A stretch of DNA of 64,000 nt. It comes from Microvirga lenta (GTDB taxonomy: Bacteria; Pseudomonadota; Alphaproteobacteria; Rhizobiales; Beijerinckiaceae). Position 1 is the stretch's first letter. Every line of letters starts with the position of its first letter. Below, piece by piece: positions 35,981 through 45,701 of this stretch. The notes beneath the pieces were generated by a model. The model made no database searches. It was not told the DNA's origin and saw only the letters and a program-made list of their open reading frames with translations. A program made the translations under genes and the position numbers. The stretch covers positions 520,182 through 584,181 of the forward strand of contig NZ_JAJBBR010000001.1 of the NCBI RefSeq assembly GCF_020532555.1. Direction: 5' to 3'.

Positions 35981-36161
35981 GCAAGGCACAGGCGTAGAGT
36001 TCTCTCATCGCCGCTGACGGAAAGCTCCCGACGAGCACGGCAACGGCCCACGGCCCCGAGGATTCGAAGATCAAGACCTGCATCGCCACGCCGGACACCC
36101 GTCCGGCGAAGGACGGCGCTCGCCTCTCGGATCCTCACCGGCCCAACCGATGGAGAGAACC

Positions 36162-36452
36162 ATGTCTCTGAGCATGACCCGCGAAGCGGCCCCCCGGCTT
36201 GCCGGATCGCGTGAAAGGAAGGGTCCGGGGTTGCTGAGCCGCCTTGCAGCCCTGGTGATGAGCGAGATCCGCGCGCGCCGCGACATGCGCCTGCTCGCCT
36301 CTCTCGACGACGCGGCTCTCCACGACATCGGCCTGGCCCGCGGAGAGGTCGAGGGCGTGGTTCGCTACGGCCGCTCATGGAAGAGCGAGCAGCCTGCCCC
36401 CGACGAGAGCACCGGGGCGGTCCTGCCGCCCTCCCTCACCGAATGGCGCTGA
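36162..36452 (+). CDS. DUF1127 domain small protein
   Basis: A 96-residue protein carrying the DUF1127 motif RRDMRLLASLDDAALHDIGLARGEVEGVVRYG (~44-75). These short arginine-rich proteins are abundant in Rhizobiales, and some regulate phosphate or stress metabolism through RNA binding; the role here is unknown. ATG 36162 has GGAGAG 4 bases upstream and is preferred over ATG 36150. It lies opposite the LysR gene and converges with the lipid kinase gene (2-base gap). Confidence 0.82.
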   Translation: MSLSMTREAAPRLAGSRERKGPGLLSRLAALVMSEIRARRDMRLLASLDDAALHDIGLARGEVEGVVRYGRSWKSEQPAPDESTGAVLPPSLTEWR

Positions 36453-36454
36453 AG

Positions 36455-37324
36455 TCAGGGCGCGAAAACGGTGACGGCACAGGGTTTGATGGAAAAATGC
36501 GCCGGCGTCTTCGTGACGATCTCGCCATCGGCATTGACCGAGCGGGGACGCCGGGTGCGGATGTCGAACTCCTTCGCCCGGATAGCGCGGACCTCGCGCC
36601 AGGCGCCGTGCTCGCCGCTGCGGAAGGACCGCGCCATGAAGGCCATCTTCCAGGCGCGGTCGAATTCGAGGCTGTAGAGATCGAGATGCTGATCGTCGAT
36701 CGCCGCATCCTTCTCGACCGCGTTGCCGCCGCCGTAATACCGCCCGTTGCCGACCGCGATCTGCAGGGTCCTGACGCGGATGGCCTCCTTGTCGCTGGTG
36801 ATGGTGGCGCGGAAGGGGCGCGCCTGCGCCAGCACGTTCATGGCCACGAGTGCATAGCCGAGACGGCCGAAGCGCCGCTTGATGTCCCGCGTGAGCCTCT
36901 TCGCCAGATCGGCCGAGAGGCCGATGCTCGCCACGTTGAAGAACGGTTCGCCGTTGACGATGCCCAGATCGATCCTGCGGGTCTTGCCGGCGGCGATGAC
37001 GTCCGCCGCATCATCGAGATCGAAGGGAATGCCCAGGGTGCGGGCGAGATCGTTGGCGGTGCCCAGGGGCAGGATGCCGAGGGGCAGGTTGGCCTCGATC
37101 ACGCCGAACGCCGCCGCATTGATCGTTCCGTCGCCCCCGCCGACCACCACGCAATCCACCCTATCGGCATGTTCGACGATGATGGAGCCCATGTCCTCGC
37201 GCTTGTGGCATTCCACGTGAATGGGCTCGATATCGTGCGCCTTCAGTCGCTCGATGGCGAATCGGCACTGGGCCTCGCCGCTGCGGCTCTTGGAATTCAC
37301 GATCAGAAGGGCGCGGCGTGTCAT
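36455..37324 (-). CDS. YegS/DgkB-like lipid kinase
   Basis: A 289-residue diacylglycerol-kinase-family enzyme. ALLIVNSKSRSG opens the fold, VVVGGGDGTINAAAFG is the nucleotide-binding GGGDGT motif (~61-76), and GILPLGTANDLARTLGIP supplies the second conserved loop. The C-terminal beta-sandwich includes VGNGRYYGGG. The lipid substrate (diacylglycerol, phosphatidylglycerol or sphingoid base) is uncertain. No partner gene is adjacent. Confidence 0.87.
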   Translation of the reverse strand: MTRRALLIVNSKSRSGEAQCRFAIERLKAHDIEPIHVECHKREDMGSIIVEHADRVDCVVVGGGDGTINAAAFGVIEANLPLGILPLGTANDLARTLGIPFDLDDAADVIAAGKTRRIDLGIVNGEPFFNVASIGLSADLAKRLTRDIKRRFGRLGYALVAMNVLAQARPFRATITSDKEAIRVRTLQIAVGNGRYYGGGNAVEKDAAIDDQHLDLYSLEFDRAWKMAFMARSFRSGEHGAWREVRAIRAKEFDIRTRRPRSVNADGEIVTKTPAHFSIKPCAVTVFAP

Positions 37325-37489
37325 GACTTGTCAGAAATGTAGGCGGTCGTGCCTGTCGGCAAGGGAGGTGCGCTCCTGGGAAGGGCCGGGGACAACGCGC
37401 CGATCCCCATTTCGTTCGACCGGCGCAAGAGAGCCTGTTGCCATTGATCCATTTCGGGCCAATAACCCGGATCTCACGGAGACTGACGC

Positions 37490-38434
37490 ATGACCCTGAC
37501 CGTCGCGGTCCAGATGGACCACATCAAGAACATCAAGATTGCCGGCGATACGGGCTTCGCGCTGCTCCTCGAGGCGCAACGGCGCGGGCATCGCGTCCTG
37601 CACTACACTCCCGACCGCCTGTCCATGCGCGACGGGGCGGTGACGGCGATGGCCGAGGCGGTCGAGGCGCGGGACGTGGAGGGCGACCACTTCACCCTTG
37701 CCGAGCCGGAACGGGTCGATCTCTCCACGGTCGACGTGGTGCTCATGCGCCAGGACCCGCCCTTCGACCTCGCCTACATCACCGCGACCCACATGCTGGA
37801 GCGCATCCACCCGAAGACGCTCGTGGTGAACGACCCCACCCATGTGCGCAACGCGCCGGAAAAGCTCTTCGTCACGCAGTTTCCGCATCTCATGCCCACG
37901 ACCCTGATCTCCCGCGACAAGCAGGAGATCGAGGAGTTCCGGCGCGAGCACGGCGACGTGGTCATGAAGCCGCTCTACGGGCACGGCGGCGCGAGCGTGT
38001 TCAAGATCGGCCGGGAAGATCCGAATTTCGGCTCGCTCTACGACCTCTTCGCCGCCACCTTCCGCGAGCCCTGGGTGATCCAGCGATTCCTGCCGAAGGT
38101 GACGGAAGGCGACAAGCGCATCATCCTCATCGACGGCGAGGCGGCGGGCGCTGTCAACCGCGTTCCGGCCGCCAACGACATCCGCTCCAACATGGTGCGC
38201 GGCGGCGCCGCGAAGCCCACGGACCTGACGCCGCGCGAGCGCGAGATCTGCGAGACCATCGGCCCCCACCTGAAGCAGATGGGCCTCATCCTCGTGGGCA
38301 TCGACGTGATCGACGGCAACCTGACCGAGATCAACGTGACCGCCCCCACGGGCGTGCGCGCCATCAAGCGCCTCGGCGGGCCGGATCTCGCGGTGAACGT
38401 GTGGGACGCGATCGAGGCGAAGGTGAAGCGATAG
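37490..38434 (+). CDS. gshB: Glutathione synthase
   Basis: A 314-residue ATP-grasp ligase that adds glycine to gamma-glutamylcysteine. It starts with [30 protein letters not shown], the typical GshB N-terminus, and contains [19 protein letters not shown], the [13 protein letters not shown] segment, [16 protein letters not shown] (ATP-grasp loop), and [18 protein letters not shown] (Mg-binding end). In relatives gshB follows rsmI-yraN; here the LysR, DUF1127 and lipid kinase genes intervene. Confidence 0.97.
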   Translation: MTLTVAVQMDHIKNIKIAGDTGFALLLEAQRRGHRVLHYTPDRLSMRDGAVTAMAEAVEARDVEGDHFTLAEPERVDLSTVDVVLMRQDPPFDLAYITATHMLERIHPKTLVVNDPTHVRNAPEKLFVTQFPHLMPTTLISRDKQEIEEFRREHGDVVMKPLYGHGGASVFKIGREDPNFGSLYDLFAATFREPWVIQRFLPKVTEGDKRIILIDGEAAGAVNRVPAANDIRSNMVRGGAAKPTDLTPREREICETIGPHLKQMGLILVGIDVIDGNLTEINVTAPTGVRAIKRLGGPDLAVNVWDAIEAKVKR

Positions 38435-38465
38435 GCGCCTCCCGCCATCGTTTTCAAAGACGTGA

Positions 38466-38488
38466 ATGGCCGGATCGAGTCCGGCCAT
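38466..38488. repeat. Short hairpin repeat ATGGCCGGA...TCCGGCCAT, copy 2
   Basis: Perfect 9-bp arms (38466-38474, 38480-38488) with a 5-base loop in the gap between the convergent gshB and hemW genes. It may act as a weak bidirectional transcription block. Confidence 0.65.
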
Positions 38489-38506
38489 GGCGAAGGACGG
38501 CAGCGC

Positions 38507-39667
38507 TTACGCCGCCAGTTCCGCAATCACCGCGTTGAGCACCGGAAATCCCTCCCGCGTCACCGCGAGGCGGTTGCCCTCGGTGCGGATGAGGCCATCC
38601 TCCACGAGGTGGCGCACCTTGCGCGCGTTGAGCTCCCGCCCGGTGAAGGCCGTGTAGCGGCGCGGGTCGATGCCCTCCTTCAGGCGAAGCCCCATGAGCA
38701 GGAACTCGTCGCCCTCGGCCTCCGAGGTCAGGACCTCCTCCTCGACGATGCCGTGCCCCTCGCGCTCCACCTGCGCCAGCCAGGTCTCGGGGTGCTTCTC
38801 AGTCGAGGTCGCCAGCCGCGCATTGCCGGTGACGAGGCGGCCATGGGCGCCGGGGCCGATGCCGGCATATTCGCCGTAGCGCCAGTAGACGAGGTTGTGG
38901 CGGGATTCGGCGCCCGGCCGGGCGTGGTTGGAAATCTCGTAGGCGGGCAGCCCATGCGCCTCGCAGACCTCCTGCGTGACGTCGTAGAGCGCCCTGCCCG
39001 TCTCCTCGTCCGGAATCGTGATCTTGCCGGCATCGTAGAGTCGTTGGAACCAGGTGCCGGGCTCAATGGTGAGCTGGTAGAGCGAGAGGTGCTCCACCGC
39101 GTGGCCGATGGCCTGCTTCAGCTCCGCGCGCCACTCCTCCGGGGTCTGGTTGGGCCGGGCATAGATCAGGTCGAAGGAATAGCGCTCGAAGATGGAGGCC
39201 GCGATCTTCACCGCCGCCAGCGCCTCCTCGACCGAGTGCATGCGCCCGAGCCGGCGCAGGTCCGGGTCGTTGAGCGCCTGGACGCCCAGCGACACCCGGT
39301 TGATGCCGGCCGCCCGGTAGCCGCGGAAGCGGTCCGCCTCGACGCTGGTCGGATTGGCCTCCAGGGTCACCTCGGCGCCGGGATCGATCGCCCAGGCGCC
39401 GCCGATGGCGTCGAGAATGGCGCCCACCGTTTCCGGCTTCATGAGCGAGGGCGTGCCCCCGCCGAAGAAGATGCTGGTGACGGTCCGGCCGGGAATGCGC
39501 GCCGCATTGTGGGCGATCTCCTGCCGGAAGGCCGCGAGGAACCGTTCCTGGTCCACCGGCTGATGGCGGACATGGCTGTTGAAGTCGCAATAGGGACATT
39601 TGGAGGCGCAGAAGGGCCAATGGACATAGACGCCGAAGCCCGCATCGCGCGTCGGATGCTCGATCAT
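38507..39667 (-). CDS. hemW: Heme chaperone HemW (radical SAM)
   Basis: A 386-residue radical-SAM-family protein. The cluster motif CASKCPYCDF (CxxxCxxC, ~18-27) is followed by FFGGGTPSLM, NPTSVEADRF and VSLGVQALND; the HemW C-terminal domain follows from ~270. HemW binds heme and inserts it into respiratory proteins, and is often mislabelled as HemN. ATG 39667 gives MIEHPTRDAGFGVYVHWPFC, the natural N-terminus; the frame is open to 39754. In many relatives hemW directly follows rdgB, but here DUF2852 and TetR genes separate them. Confidence 0.94.
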   Translation of the reverse strand: MIEHPTRDAGFGVYVHWPFCASKCPYCDFNSHVRHQPVDQERFLAAFRQEIAHNAARIPGRTVTSIFFGGGTPSLMKPETVGAILDAIGGAWAIDPGAEVTLEANPTSVEADRFRGYRAAGINRVSLGVQALNDPDLRRLGRMHSVEEALAAVKIAASIFERYSFDLIYARPNQTPEEWRAELKQAIGHAVEHLSLYQLTIEPGTWFQRLYDAGKITIPDEETGRALYDVTQEVCEAHGLPAYEISNHARPGAESRHNLVYWRYGEYAGIGPGAHGRLVTGNARLATSTEKHPETWLAQVEREGHGIVEEEVLTSEAEGDEFLLMGLRLKEGIDPRRYTAFTGRELNARKVRHLVEDGLIRTEGNRLAVTREGFPVLNAVIAELAA

Positions 39668-39874
39668 GGGCCGTATATGGCAGTTCCGGGCCTGAACGTC
39701 ACCCTCGCCCTTGCCGCATCCCGGCCGTGCCGCCTCCGGCCGTGACGGCGGCAACGGTCGGGCGCGCCATTTCTGAACCTCTTTCCTCCGCCGCGGTTCA
39801 TGTTCTAAGGGCTCTCGGCTGGCTTCGCCCGGGCAGGCGGTCTAGAGTTCGGCCAAGGAAGTACAGGTATCATC

Positions 39875-40549
39875 ATGCGTCACTGGCGTGCCCCCTTCGA
39901 CCGGCAGGGCTACCACCACGGCAATCTGAAGGAAGCGCTGATCGAGGCAGCCCAGCGCTTCATCGCCGAGCGGGGCATCGGGGGCTTCACCCTGGCCGAT
40001 GCGGCCAAGCTCGTGGGCGTGACGCCGGCGGCGCTCTACCGGCATTTCCGCGGCCGCGAGGCCCTGGTGGCCGAAGTCGCCTTCCGCGGCTTCACGGAGC
40101 TGTCCAACCGGCTCGGTCGCGCCCTGCAGAGCGACGGCACGCCGCTGGAGCGCTTCACCCGCATGGGCGAGGCCTATCTGGCCTTCGCCGAGCAGGAGCC
40201 CGGCTTCTATGCCGCCATGTTCTCGGCCAAGCCCGCGGATGGCGGGGCCTGTGCCCCCGGCGGTCCCAAAGCGGAGGCCAAGCCCGCGGAGAAGCCTTCG
40301 GGCGGCAATGCCTTCGATTTCCTGGTCCATGCCCTGTCCGACACCTTTCCCGACGGATTCAAGGGCGTCGACGTGCGCTTCGTCGCCATCGAGGTCTGGG
40401 CCCTGTCCCACGGCATCGCCACCCTGGACGCGGCGGGACAGCTGCCGAAGGGGCCGGGCCTTCCCGACAAGTACGAACTGCTTCGCGCCGGCGTGCTCGC
40501 CCTCGTCCACGGCGCCCTGCAGCGGGGCCAGGGCGACCCTGCCCGCTAG
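39875..40549 (+). CDS. TetR/AcrR-family transcriptional regulator
   Basis: A 224-residue repressor-type protein. The helix-turn-helix is FTLADAAKLVGVTPAALYRHFRGREALVAEV (~37-68) after the common GYHHGNLKEALIEAA lead-in. The C-terminal ligand domain contains a low-complexity Gly/Ala/Lys insert (~115-145, KPADGGACAPGGPKAEAKPAEKP). The ligand and target are unknown. It is divergent from hemW and precedes the DUF2852 gene by 103 bases. Confidence 0.9.
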   Translation: MRHWRAPFDRQGYHHGNLKEALIEAAQRFIAERGIGGFTLADAAKLVGVTPAALYRHFRGREALVAEVAFRGFTELSNRLGRALQSDGTPLERFTRMGEAYLAFAEQEPGFYAAMFSAKPADGGACAPGGPKAEAKPAEKPSGGNAFDFLVHALSDTFPDGFKGVDVRFVAIEVWALSHGIATLDAAGQLPKGPGLPDKYELLRAGVLALVHGALQRGQGDPAR

Positions 40550-40623
40550 CCCGCACGGATTCCTTCGAAAAATATCTGGCCGCCATGTCTTGAAAGCGCG
40601 GCCAGGGCCCCGCATGTAAATGT

Positions 40624-40637
40624 TGTTAGCATTAACA
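40624..40637. promoter_or_regulatory. Small palindrome upstream of DUF2852 gene
   Basis: TGTTAgcatTAACA sits 16 bases before the DUF2852 start codon in an AT-rich spot; it could be an operator. Confidence 0.3.
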
Positions 40638-40652
40638 TAGCGGGACCCTTCG

Positions 40653-41135
40653 ATGTCTGATTCTGCTTCAACCGCCTGGAACACGGGCCCGAATTCGGGC
40701 CCCTGGAACAACGGCGCTCAACGCCGCTGCGGGCGTCCGCCCCGGCGCGCGTTGGAAATCGCCGGAATCGTCCTGGGCTTCATCTGGTTCTGGCCGCTCG
40801 CGCTGGCCTATTTGGTTTGGAAACTCATGGGATATCCAAAATACGACGAGGCGAAAGCCTATTTCCGCGAGAACTTCAGCCGCGTGACGGATGATCTTTT
40901 CGCGTCCAACCGCTCCGCGGGCGGCTTCGGCGCCGGCACCGGCAACGCCGCCTTCGAGGAGTACCGTCGCAACGAGCTGCGTCGCCTCGAGGAGGAGCGC
41001 CGCAAGCTCGACGAGGAGGCTCGCGCCTTCCGCGATTTCGTCGAGGAGCTGAAGCGGGCCAAGGACCGCGAGGAGTTCGACGCCTTCATGGCCCGCCGCC
41101 GCTCCGAGCGGAACGACGGTCAGTCGAACGCCTAA
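40653..41135 (+). CDS. DUF2852 domain protein
   Basis: A 160-residue protein of the DUF2852 family found in Rhizobiales. One strong membrane helix (ALEIAGIVLGFIWFWPLALAYLVW, ~33-56) is followed by a cytoplasmic region that is a long charged coiled coil (EEYRRNELRRLEEERRKLDEEARAFRDFVEELKRAKDREEFDAFMARR, ~100-150). The function is unknown; the layout suggests a membrane-tethered scaffold. A strong hairpin follows the stop codon. Confidence 0.85.
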   Translation: MSDSASTAWNTGPNSGPWNNGAQRRCGRPPRRALEIAGIVLGFIWFWPLALAYLVWKLMGYPKYDEAKAYFRENFSRVTDDLFASNRSAGGFGAGTGNAAFEEYRRNELRRLEEERRKLDEEARAFRDFVEELKRAKDREEFDAFMARRRSERNDGQSNA

Positions 41136-41158
41136 AAAACGGCTCGGCCAAGCCTCGG

Positions 41159-41184
41159 ACGGAGCGCCCCTCGGGGCGCTCCGT
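41159..41184. terminator. Bidirectional hairpin between DUF2852 and rdgB
   Basis: CGGAGCGCCCC and GGGGCGCTCCG form a perfect stem around a tight loop; TTGCGTTT follows on the plus strand, and an A-rich stretch ahead of it serves the minus strand. The two genes converge here. Confidence 0.7.
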
Positions 41185-41190
41185 TGCGTT

Positions 41191-41835
41191 TCAGGCCCGG
41201 CGCAGGCACCCGGCCGCCAGCTTCACGAAGGCCCGCGCCCGGTGGGACAGCGCCTGGGGCTCCGGCTTCGACCAGTCGATGCCGTGCTTCTCCTCCGAGG
41301 AGATCTCTCCGAAGGTCTCGGCATATCCATCGGGCTGGAACATGGGATCGTAGCCGAATCCTTGCGTTCCGCGCGGCGGCCAGGCGACCTGACCGAAGAC
41401 CCGTCCCTCGAACAGCTCCTCGTGCCCGTCCGGCCAGGCGACCACCAGGGCGGAGACGAAATGGGCCTTCCGGTTGCCCGTCTCCGTCACGCCACGCTTC
41501 TGCAGCTCGCGCTCGACCCGCGCCATGGCGCCGGGGAAATCCTTGTTCGGCCCCGCCCAATTGGCTGTGAACAGGCCCGGAGCGCCGTCGAGCGCATCGA
41601 CGCAGAGCCCCGAATCGTCCGAAATCGCCGGCAGGCCCGTGGCCTTGGCGGCCGCATGGGCCTTGATGGCCGCGTTCTCGGCGAACATGTGGCCGGTCTC
41701 GTCGGGCTCGGGCAGGCCGAGCTCGCCCGCCGAGACCGCCTCGATGCCGAAGGGCGCGAGAAGCTCCCTCATCTCGCGCAGCTTGCCAGGATTGTGGGTC
41801 GCGATGACGACCTTGCCGGTGAGCTGACGGGGCAT
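41191..41835 (-). CDS. rdgB: XTP/dITP diphosphatase (RdgB/HAM1)
   Basis: A 214-residue house-cleaning pyrophosphatase that hydrolyses XTP, dITP and [18 protein letters not shown] at the N-terminus is the substrate-binding SxNxxK-type motif, [17 protein letters not shown] carries the metal-binding aspartates, and GFGYDPMF and SHRARAF complete the active site. It begins 2 bases after rph and is cotranscribed with it. Confidence 0.96.
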   Translation of the reverse strand: MPRQLTGKVVIATHNPGKLREMRELLAPFGIEAVSAGELGLPEPDETGHMFAENAAIKAHAAAKATGLPAISDDSGLCVDALDGAPGLFTANWAGPNKDFPGAMARVERELQKRGVTETGNRKAHFVSALVVAWPDGHEELFEGRVFGQVAWPPRGTQGFGYDPMFQPDGYAETFGEISSEEKHGIDWSKPEPQALSHRARAFVKLAAGCLRRA

Positions 41836-41837
41836 GA

Positions 41838-42551
41838 TCAGGCCACCGTCTGCTTCTGCAGGTCGACGAGTTGCGCCACGCCGGCCTTGGCGAGGCGCAG
41901 GAGGTTCATGAACTCGTCCTCCGAGAACGGCTTGCCTTCGGCCGTGCCCTGCACCTCGACAATGCCGCCGGAGCCGGTAATGACGAAATTGGCGTCGGTC
42001 TCGGCGGCGGAATCCTCCGCATAATCGAGGTCGAGCACCGGCTGGCCCTGGTAGATCCCGCAGGAAATGGCGGCCACCGGCTCGCGCAGGGGATTGATCG
42101 AGATGATCGAGCGGCTCTGCATCCAGGCGAAGCAGTCGTGCAGGGCCACCCAGGCGCCCGTGATGGAGGCGGTGCGGGTCCCTCCGTCGGCCTGGATCAC
42201 GTCGCAGTCGACCACGATCTGCCGCTCGCCCATGGCGGGCAGGTTGACCACCGCGCGCAGCGAACGGCCGATGAGGCGCTGAATTTCCTGGGTGCGGCCG
42301 GACGGCTTGCCGGAATTGACCTCGCGGCGGGTGCGCTCGTGGGTGGCGCGCGGCAGCATGGAATATTCCGCCGTCACCCAGCCCTTGCCGGTGCCGCGCA
42401 GCCAGGGCGGCCCCTTTTCCTCGAGCGAGGCGGTGCAGAGAACGCGGGTGTTGCCGAAGGACACCATGCAGGACCCTTCCGCGTAGCGCGCGACGCCGCG
42501 CTCCAGCGTGACGGGACGCAACTCGTCGGGAGCGCGGTTGGACGGACGCAT
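41838..42551 (-). CDS. rph: Ribonuclease PH
   Basis: A 237-residue phosphorolytic 3'-5' exoribonuclease that trims tRNA precursors. [27 protein letters not shown] is the standard start; [36 protein letters not shown] (here [16 protein letters not shown]) and [19 protein letters not shown] contain the RNA- and phosphate-binding residues. ATG 42551 is selected on that basis, the frame being open to 42602. The rph-rdgB order is conserved; hrcA is divergent on the other side. Confidence 0.97.
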   Translation of the reverse strand: MRPSNRAPDELRPVTLERGVARYAEGSCMVSFGNTRVLCTASLEEKGPPWLRGTGKGWVTAEYSMLPRATHERTRREVNSGKPSGRTQEIQRLIGRSLRAVVNLPAMGERQIVVDCDVIQADGGTRTASITGAWVALHDCFAWMQSRSIISINPLREPVAAISCGIYQGQPVLDLDYAEDSAAETDANFVITGSGGIVEVQGTAEGKPFSEDEFMNLLRLAKAGVAQLVDLQKQTVA

Positions 42552-42697
42552 GGGAAACCTCACCTCGAATGAAAACCTGGGAAGCGTCTTAGAAGCTGGC
42601 ATGGGACGAAGGCAAGCGCAGGCTTGCCTTATGGGCTCCGCATCCGCACATAATGCCCACCAGCAAGGTTGCCTGACGAGGATCGAAGAACCGCCGA

Positions 42698-43789
42698 ATG
42701 CATGTCCCGGGTTCCCCTTCCAACCTGTCCGAGCTTCGCGCCATCGCCGAGCTGAACGACCGGTCGCGCGAAATCTTCCGCCAGATCGTCGAGACCTATC
42801 TCATGACCGGCGAGCCCGTGGGCTCGCGCAATCTCTCGCGCATCCTGCCGATGACGCTCTCCCCCGCCTCGATCCGCAACGTGATGGCGGATCTCGAAGC
42901 GGCGGGCCTGATCTTCGCGCCGCATACCAGCGCCGGGCGCCTGCCGACCGAGACGGGCCTGCGCTTCTTCGTCGATGCCATGATGGAGCTCGGCGACGTC
43001 ACGGCCGAGGAGCGCGCCCATATCGAGGCGCAGATGAAGGCCGCCGCCTCGGGCCACACCCTCGAGACCGCCCTCACGGAGGCCTCGGCCCTCCTGTCCG
43101 GCGTCTCGCGCGGCGCGGGCGTCGTCGTAACCTCCAAGTCCAATGCGCGCCTGAAGCACATCGAATTCGTGCGCCTCGACCCCACCCGCGCCCTCGTGGT
43201 GCTCGTGTCCGAGGACGGATCGGTGGAAAACCGCCTCCTCGACCTGCCGCCGGGCCTGCCCGCCGGGGCTCTGGTGGAGGCGGGAAACTTCCTCAATGCC
43301 TGCATCCAGGGCCGGACCCTCGGCGACGTCAGGCGCGAGATCGAGACCCGCCGGGAACAGATGGAGCGGGAGCTCGACGACTTGACCGCCCGGCTCGTGG
43401 AGGCGGGGCTCGCCACCACCGTCGGTTCCGCCGGGACCCGCCAGCTCATCGTGCGCGGCCAGGCCAATCTCCTCGACGACCTGAAGGCGGCCGAGGACCT
43501 GGACAGGATCCGCCTGCTCTTCTCCGACCTGGAGACGCAGACGGACGTGATCGACCTCCTCAGCCGCGCCGAGAGCGGCGAAGGCGTGCGCATCTTCATC
43601 GGCTCGGAGAACAAGCTGTTCTCGCTCTCCGGCTCGTCCATGATCGCCGCCCCCTTCCGCGACGGCAGCCAGAAGATCGTCGGCGTGCTCGGCGTCATCG
43701 GCCCGACCCGGCTCAACTATGCCAGGATCGTGCCGATGGTCGACTACACCGCCAAGGTCATCTCGCGGATTCTGGAGCGGGGCCGCTAG
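42698..43789 (+). CDS. hrcA: Heat-inducible transcription repressor HrcA
   Basis: A 363-residue HrcA. The winged helix is ~20-90 ([35 protein letters not shown] followed by [18 protein letters not shown]), and the GAF-like and insertion domains follow ([22 protein letters not shown]). It represses groESL-type operons by binding CIRCE elements. No CIRCE sequence (TTAGCACTC-N9-GAGTGCTAA) was found anywhere in this window, so its targets are elsewhere. grpE, its usual neighbour, is 17 kb away. Confidence 0.95.
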   Translation: MHVPGSPSNLSELRAIAELNDRSREIFRQIVETYLMTGEPVGSRNLSRILPMTLSPASIRNVMADLEAAGLIFAPHTSAGRLPTETGLRFFVDAMMELGDVTAEERAHIEAQMKAAASGHTLETALTEASALLSGVSRGAGVVVTSKSNARLKHIEFVRLDPTRALVVLVSEDGSVENRLLDLPPGLPAGALVEAGNFLNACIQGRTLGDVRREIETRREQMERELDDLTARLVEAGLATTVGSAGTRQLIVRGQANLLDDLKAAEDLDRIRLLFSDLETQTDVIDLLSRAESGEGVRIFIGSENKLFSLSGSSMIAAPFRDGSQKIVGVLGVIGPTRLNYARIVPMVDYTAKVISRILERGR

Positions 43790-43799
43790 CCTCCGCCCC

Positions 43800-44066
43800 G
43801 GGGCGTTCCTGCAGGTGCCGCTTGAAGGCGGCAGCGATCATGCTCGCCAGCTCCGCGTGCCGATTGCCGAGGCGTGCCGCCTCCTGGCCGAGACGGAGGA
43901 GCCGATCACCACTGTCATGTTCAAGGCCGGCTTTCAGACGAAGTCGAACTTCAACAGGGAATTCCGCCGGGTGGCCGGCACATCTCCCAGCGAGTGGCGC
44001 TCCAACCGCCTCTCGCGGGACGGCACGCTTCCTGGCCTCGCGCGGGCATCGGCCAGCCCGCGCTGA
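43800..44066 (+). pseudogene. Remnant of an AraC-family regulator (second helix-turn-helix only)
   Basis: From about 43854 the frame encodes RVPIAEACRLLAETEEPITTVMFKAGFQTKSNFNREFRRVAGTSPSEWR, in outline the last third of an AraC DNA-binding domain including the second helix-turn-helix and C-terminal arm. No start codon, sensor domain or first helix-turn-helix precedes it; hrcA ends only 10 bases upstream. I read it as a truncated pseudogene left by a deletion whose left edge is at the hrcA stop. Confidence 0.75.
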
Positions 44067-44099
44067 AGAGGGCTGCCGCGGTTCTCCCCGACGGCGGCG

Positions 44100-45470
44100 C
44101 TAGACCGGCGGCTCCGTCGCGGCCCTGGGCCGCAGCACGGCGTAGACTGCGAAGATCCCGAGGAGAAGCGCCCCCGCCAGGACGCTCGCGCGCCAATCGC
44201 CTGTGGTCACGCGCACCAGAACGAGCCCGGCGCAGACCAGAACCCCCAGGACGGGCACGAAGAGGGGAATCTCGAACCGCCCTTCGGGCTCGCCCGCGCG
44301 CCGCTTCAGCAGGAAGAGCGCTCCGTTGACCGCCGCGAAGACGGTGAGCAGCATCAGCACCGTTGCGGATGCGAGCTGGCCGATGGTGCCGATCAACGCG
44401 AGCGGCGCCACGACCGCGAACAGGGTAAGGATCGCGAAATGCGGCGTTCGCCGGGTCGCATGAACCCTGCCGAGCCAGGCCGGCAGCAGACCCTGATGGG
44501 CCATGCCGTAGGCAAGGCGCGATGCCGTTACATAATTGACGAGCGCCGTATTCGCGACCGCGAACAGCGTGATTGCCGTGTAGACGATGGGCGGAAGCCA
44601 GGGCGCGGCGCGCGCCATCACGGCCGTCAGCGGACCGGGCGCGGCCGCAAGCTCCCGCCAGGACACCACGGAGACCGCCGTGATGGCGACGGCCACGTAG
44701 ATCACGGCCGCGACGGCCATGGCGGTGATCAGTCCGATCGGGATGGTGCGCTGGGGATCGCGACACTCCTCCGCGACATTGATCGTGTCCTCGAACCCGA
44801 TGAAGGCGAAGAAGGTCAGCACCGCCCCCTGGAGCACGAGAAGGATCATGACGTCGCTCGCCCCCTCGCCGGGCGGCGGGGTTTCGAAGAGGTCGACGGA
44901 TCCCCAGAAGCGGATGCCGACGGCGACGACGAGGAGAAGGCCGCCCGCCTCGATGCAGGTGCACAGCACGTTGACCCACATGGATTCGCGGATGCCCCGC
45001 AGGACCAGTCCCGTGAGGAGCAGCAGGAACCCGATGGCCAGCAGCGTCGCAGTCCCCTCGCCTCCGCCGGTCAGGGTGGTCAGGTTGGCGGCGAAGACGC
45101 GGGACTGGGTGGCGACGGACGTGAGGGCCGAGCAGGCGACCGCGAGCCCCACCACGAAGCCGGCCAGGGGCGAGCGGTAGGCGCGCTCGGTCACATAGGC
45201 GGCTCCGCCCGCGTGGGGATAGCGCGAGCCGAGGGAGGCATAGCTCAGCGCCGTCAGCAGCGCAGCCACGAGAGCGACGAGAAAGGCCAGCCAGACCGCA
45301 TTTCCCACCTGTCCGGCAGCCTGCCCCAGGAGGCCGTAGATTCCCGATCCCAGCATGCTGCCGAGGCCGTAGAGGGTCATCTGGACCGGACCGATCGTCC
45401 TGTGCAGGGCCGGGCGCCCCGGAGCGGCCGCGTGCTCCGCAGACGACGCAACTGCCGAGGTTTCCGCCAT
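44100..45470 (-). CDS. APC-family amino acid permease
   Basis: A 456-residue transporter with about 12 membrane helices. The APC core begins [29 protein letters not shown] (the GSGIY unwound-helix motif), and [27 protein letters not shown] is the conserved helix 6 to loop segment. The substrate is probably an amino acid or polyamine. ATG 45470 is chosen over 45554 because the leading ~28 residues before it are not family-like. It is divergent from lepA. Confidence 0.87.
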   Translation of the reverse strand: MAETSAVASSAEHAAAPGRPALHRTIGPVQMTLYGLGSMLGSGIYGLLGQAAGQVGNAVWLAFLVALVAALLTALSYASLGSRYPHAGGAAYVTERAYRSPLAGFVVGLAVACSALTSVATQSRVFAANLTTLTGGGEGTATLLAIGFLLLLTGLVLRGIRESMWVNVLCTCIEAGGLLLVVAVGIRFWGSVDLFETPPPGEGASDVMILLVLQGAVLTFFAFIGFEDTINVAEECRDPQRTIPIGLITAMAVAAVIYVAVAITAVSVVSWRELAAAPGPLTAVMARAAPWLPPIVYTAITLFAVANTALVNYVTASRLAYGMAHQGLLPAWLGRVHATRRTPHFAILTLFAVVAPLALIGTIGQLASATVLMLLTVFAAVNGALFLLKRRAGEPEGRFEIPLFVPVLGVLVCAGLVLVRVTTGDWRASVLAGALLLGIFAVYAVLRPRAATEPPV

Positions 45471-45701
45471 GGCCGCCTTCCCGATCAGGAGATCCCGCAA
45501 TCCAGAATAGCCCACCGGCGCCGAATTCCCATCGGGACCGGACACGGGCGACAAAAGGGCCGCCCCGTCTCATGGAGACTCGCATTCCCGCGCGTGCGAG
45601 CCCATCTTCGAGGCCCGGTCGCCCACGCGGCATCGGCTTCCCTTGGCTTTAGGGGGCCATGCTGCTATTGCGGCCGCAACAGCTCTTATTCTTGCAAGAT
45701 T

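Noticed and set aside
37325..37420. EcfG-like sequence upstream of the lipid kinase gene
   Set aside because: CGAAC-N16-CGTT has a mismatch in the -35 and lies far from the start; not strong enough to list.
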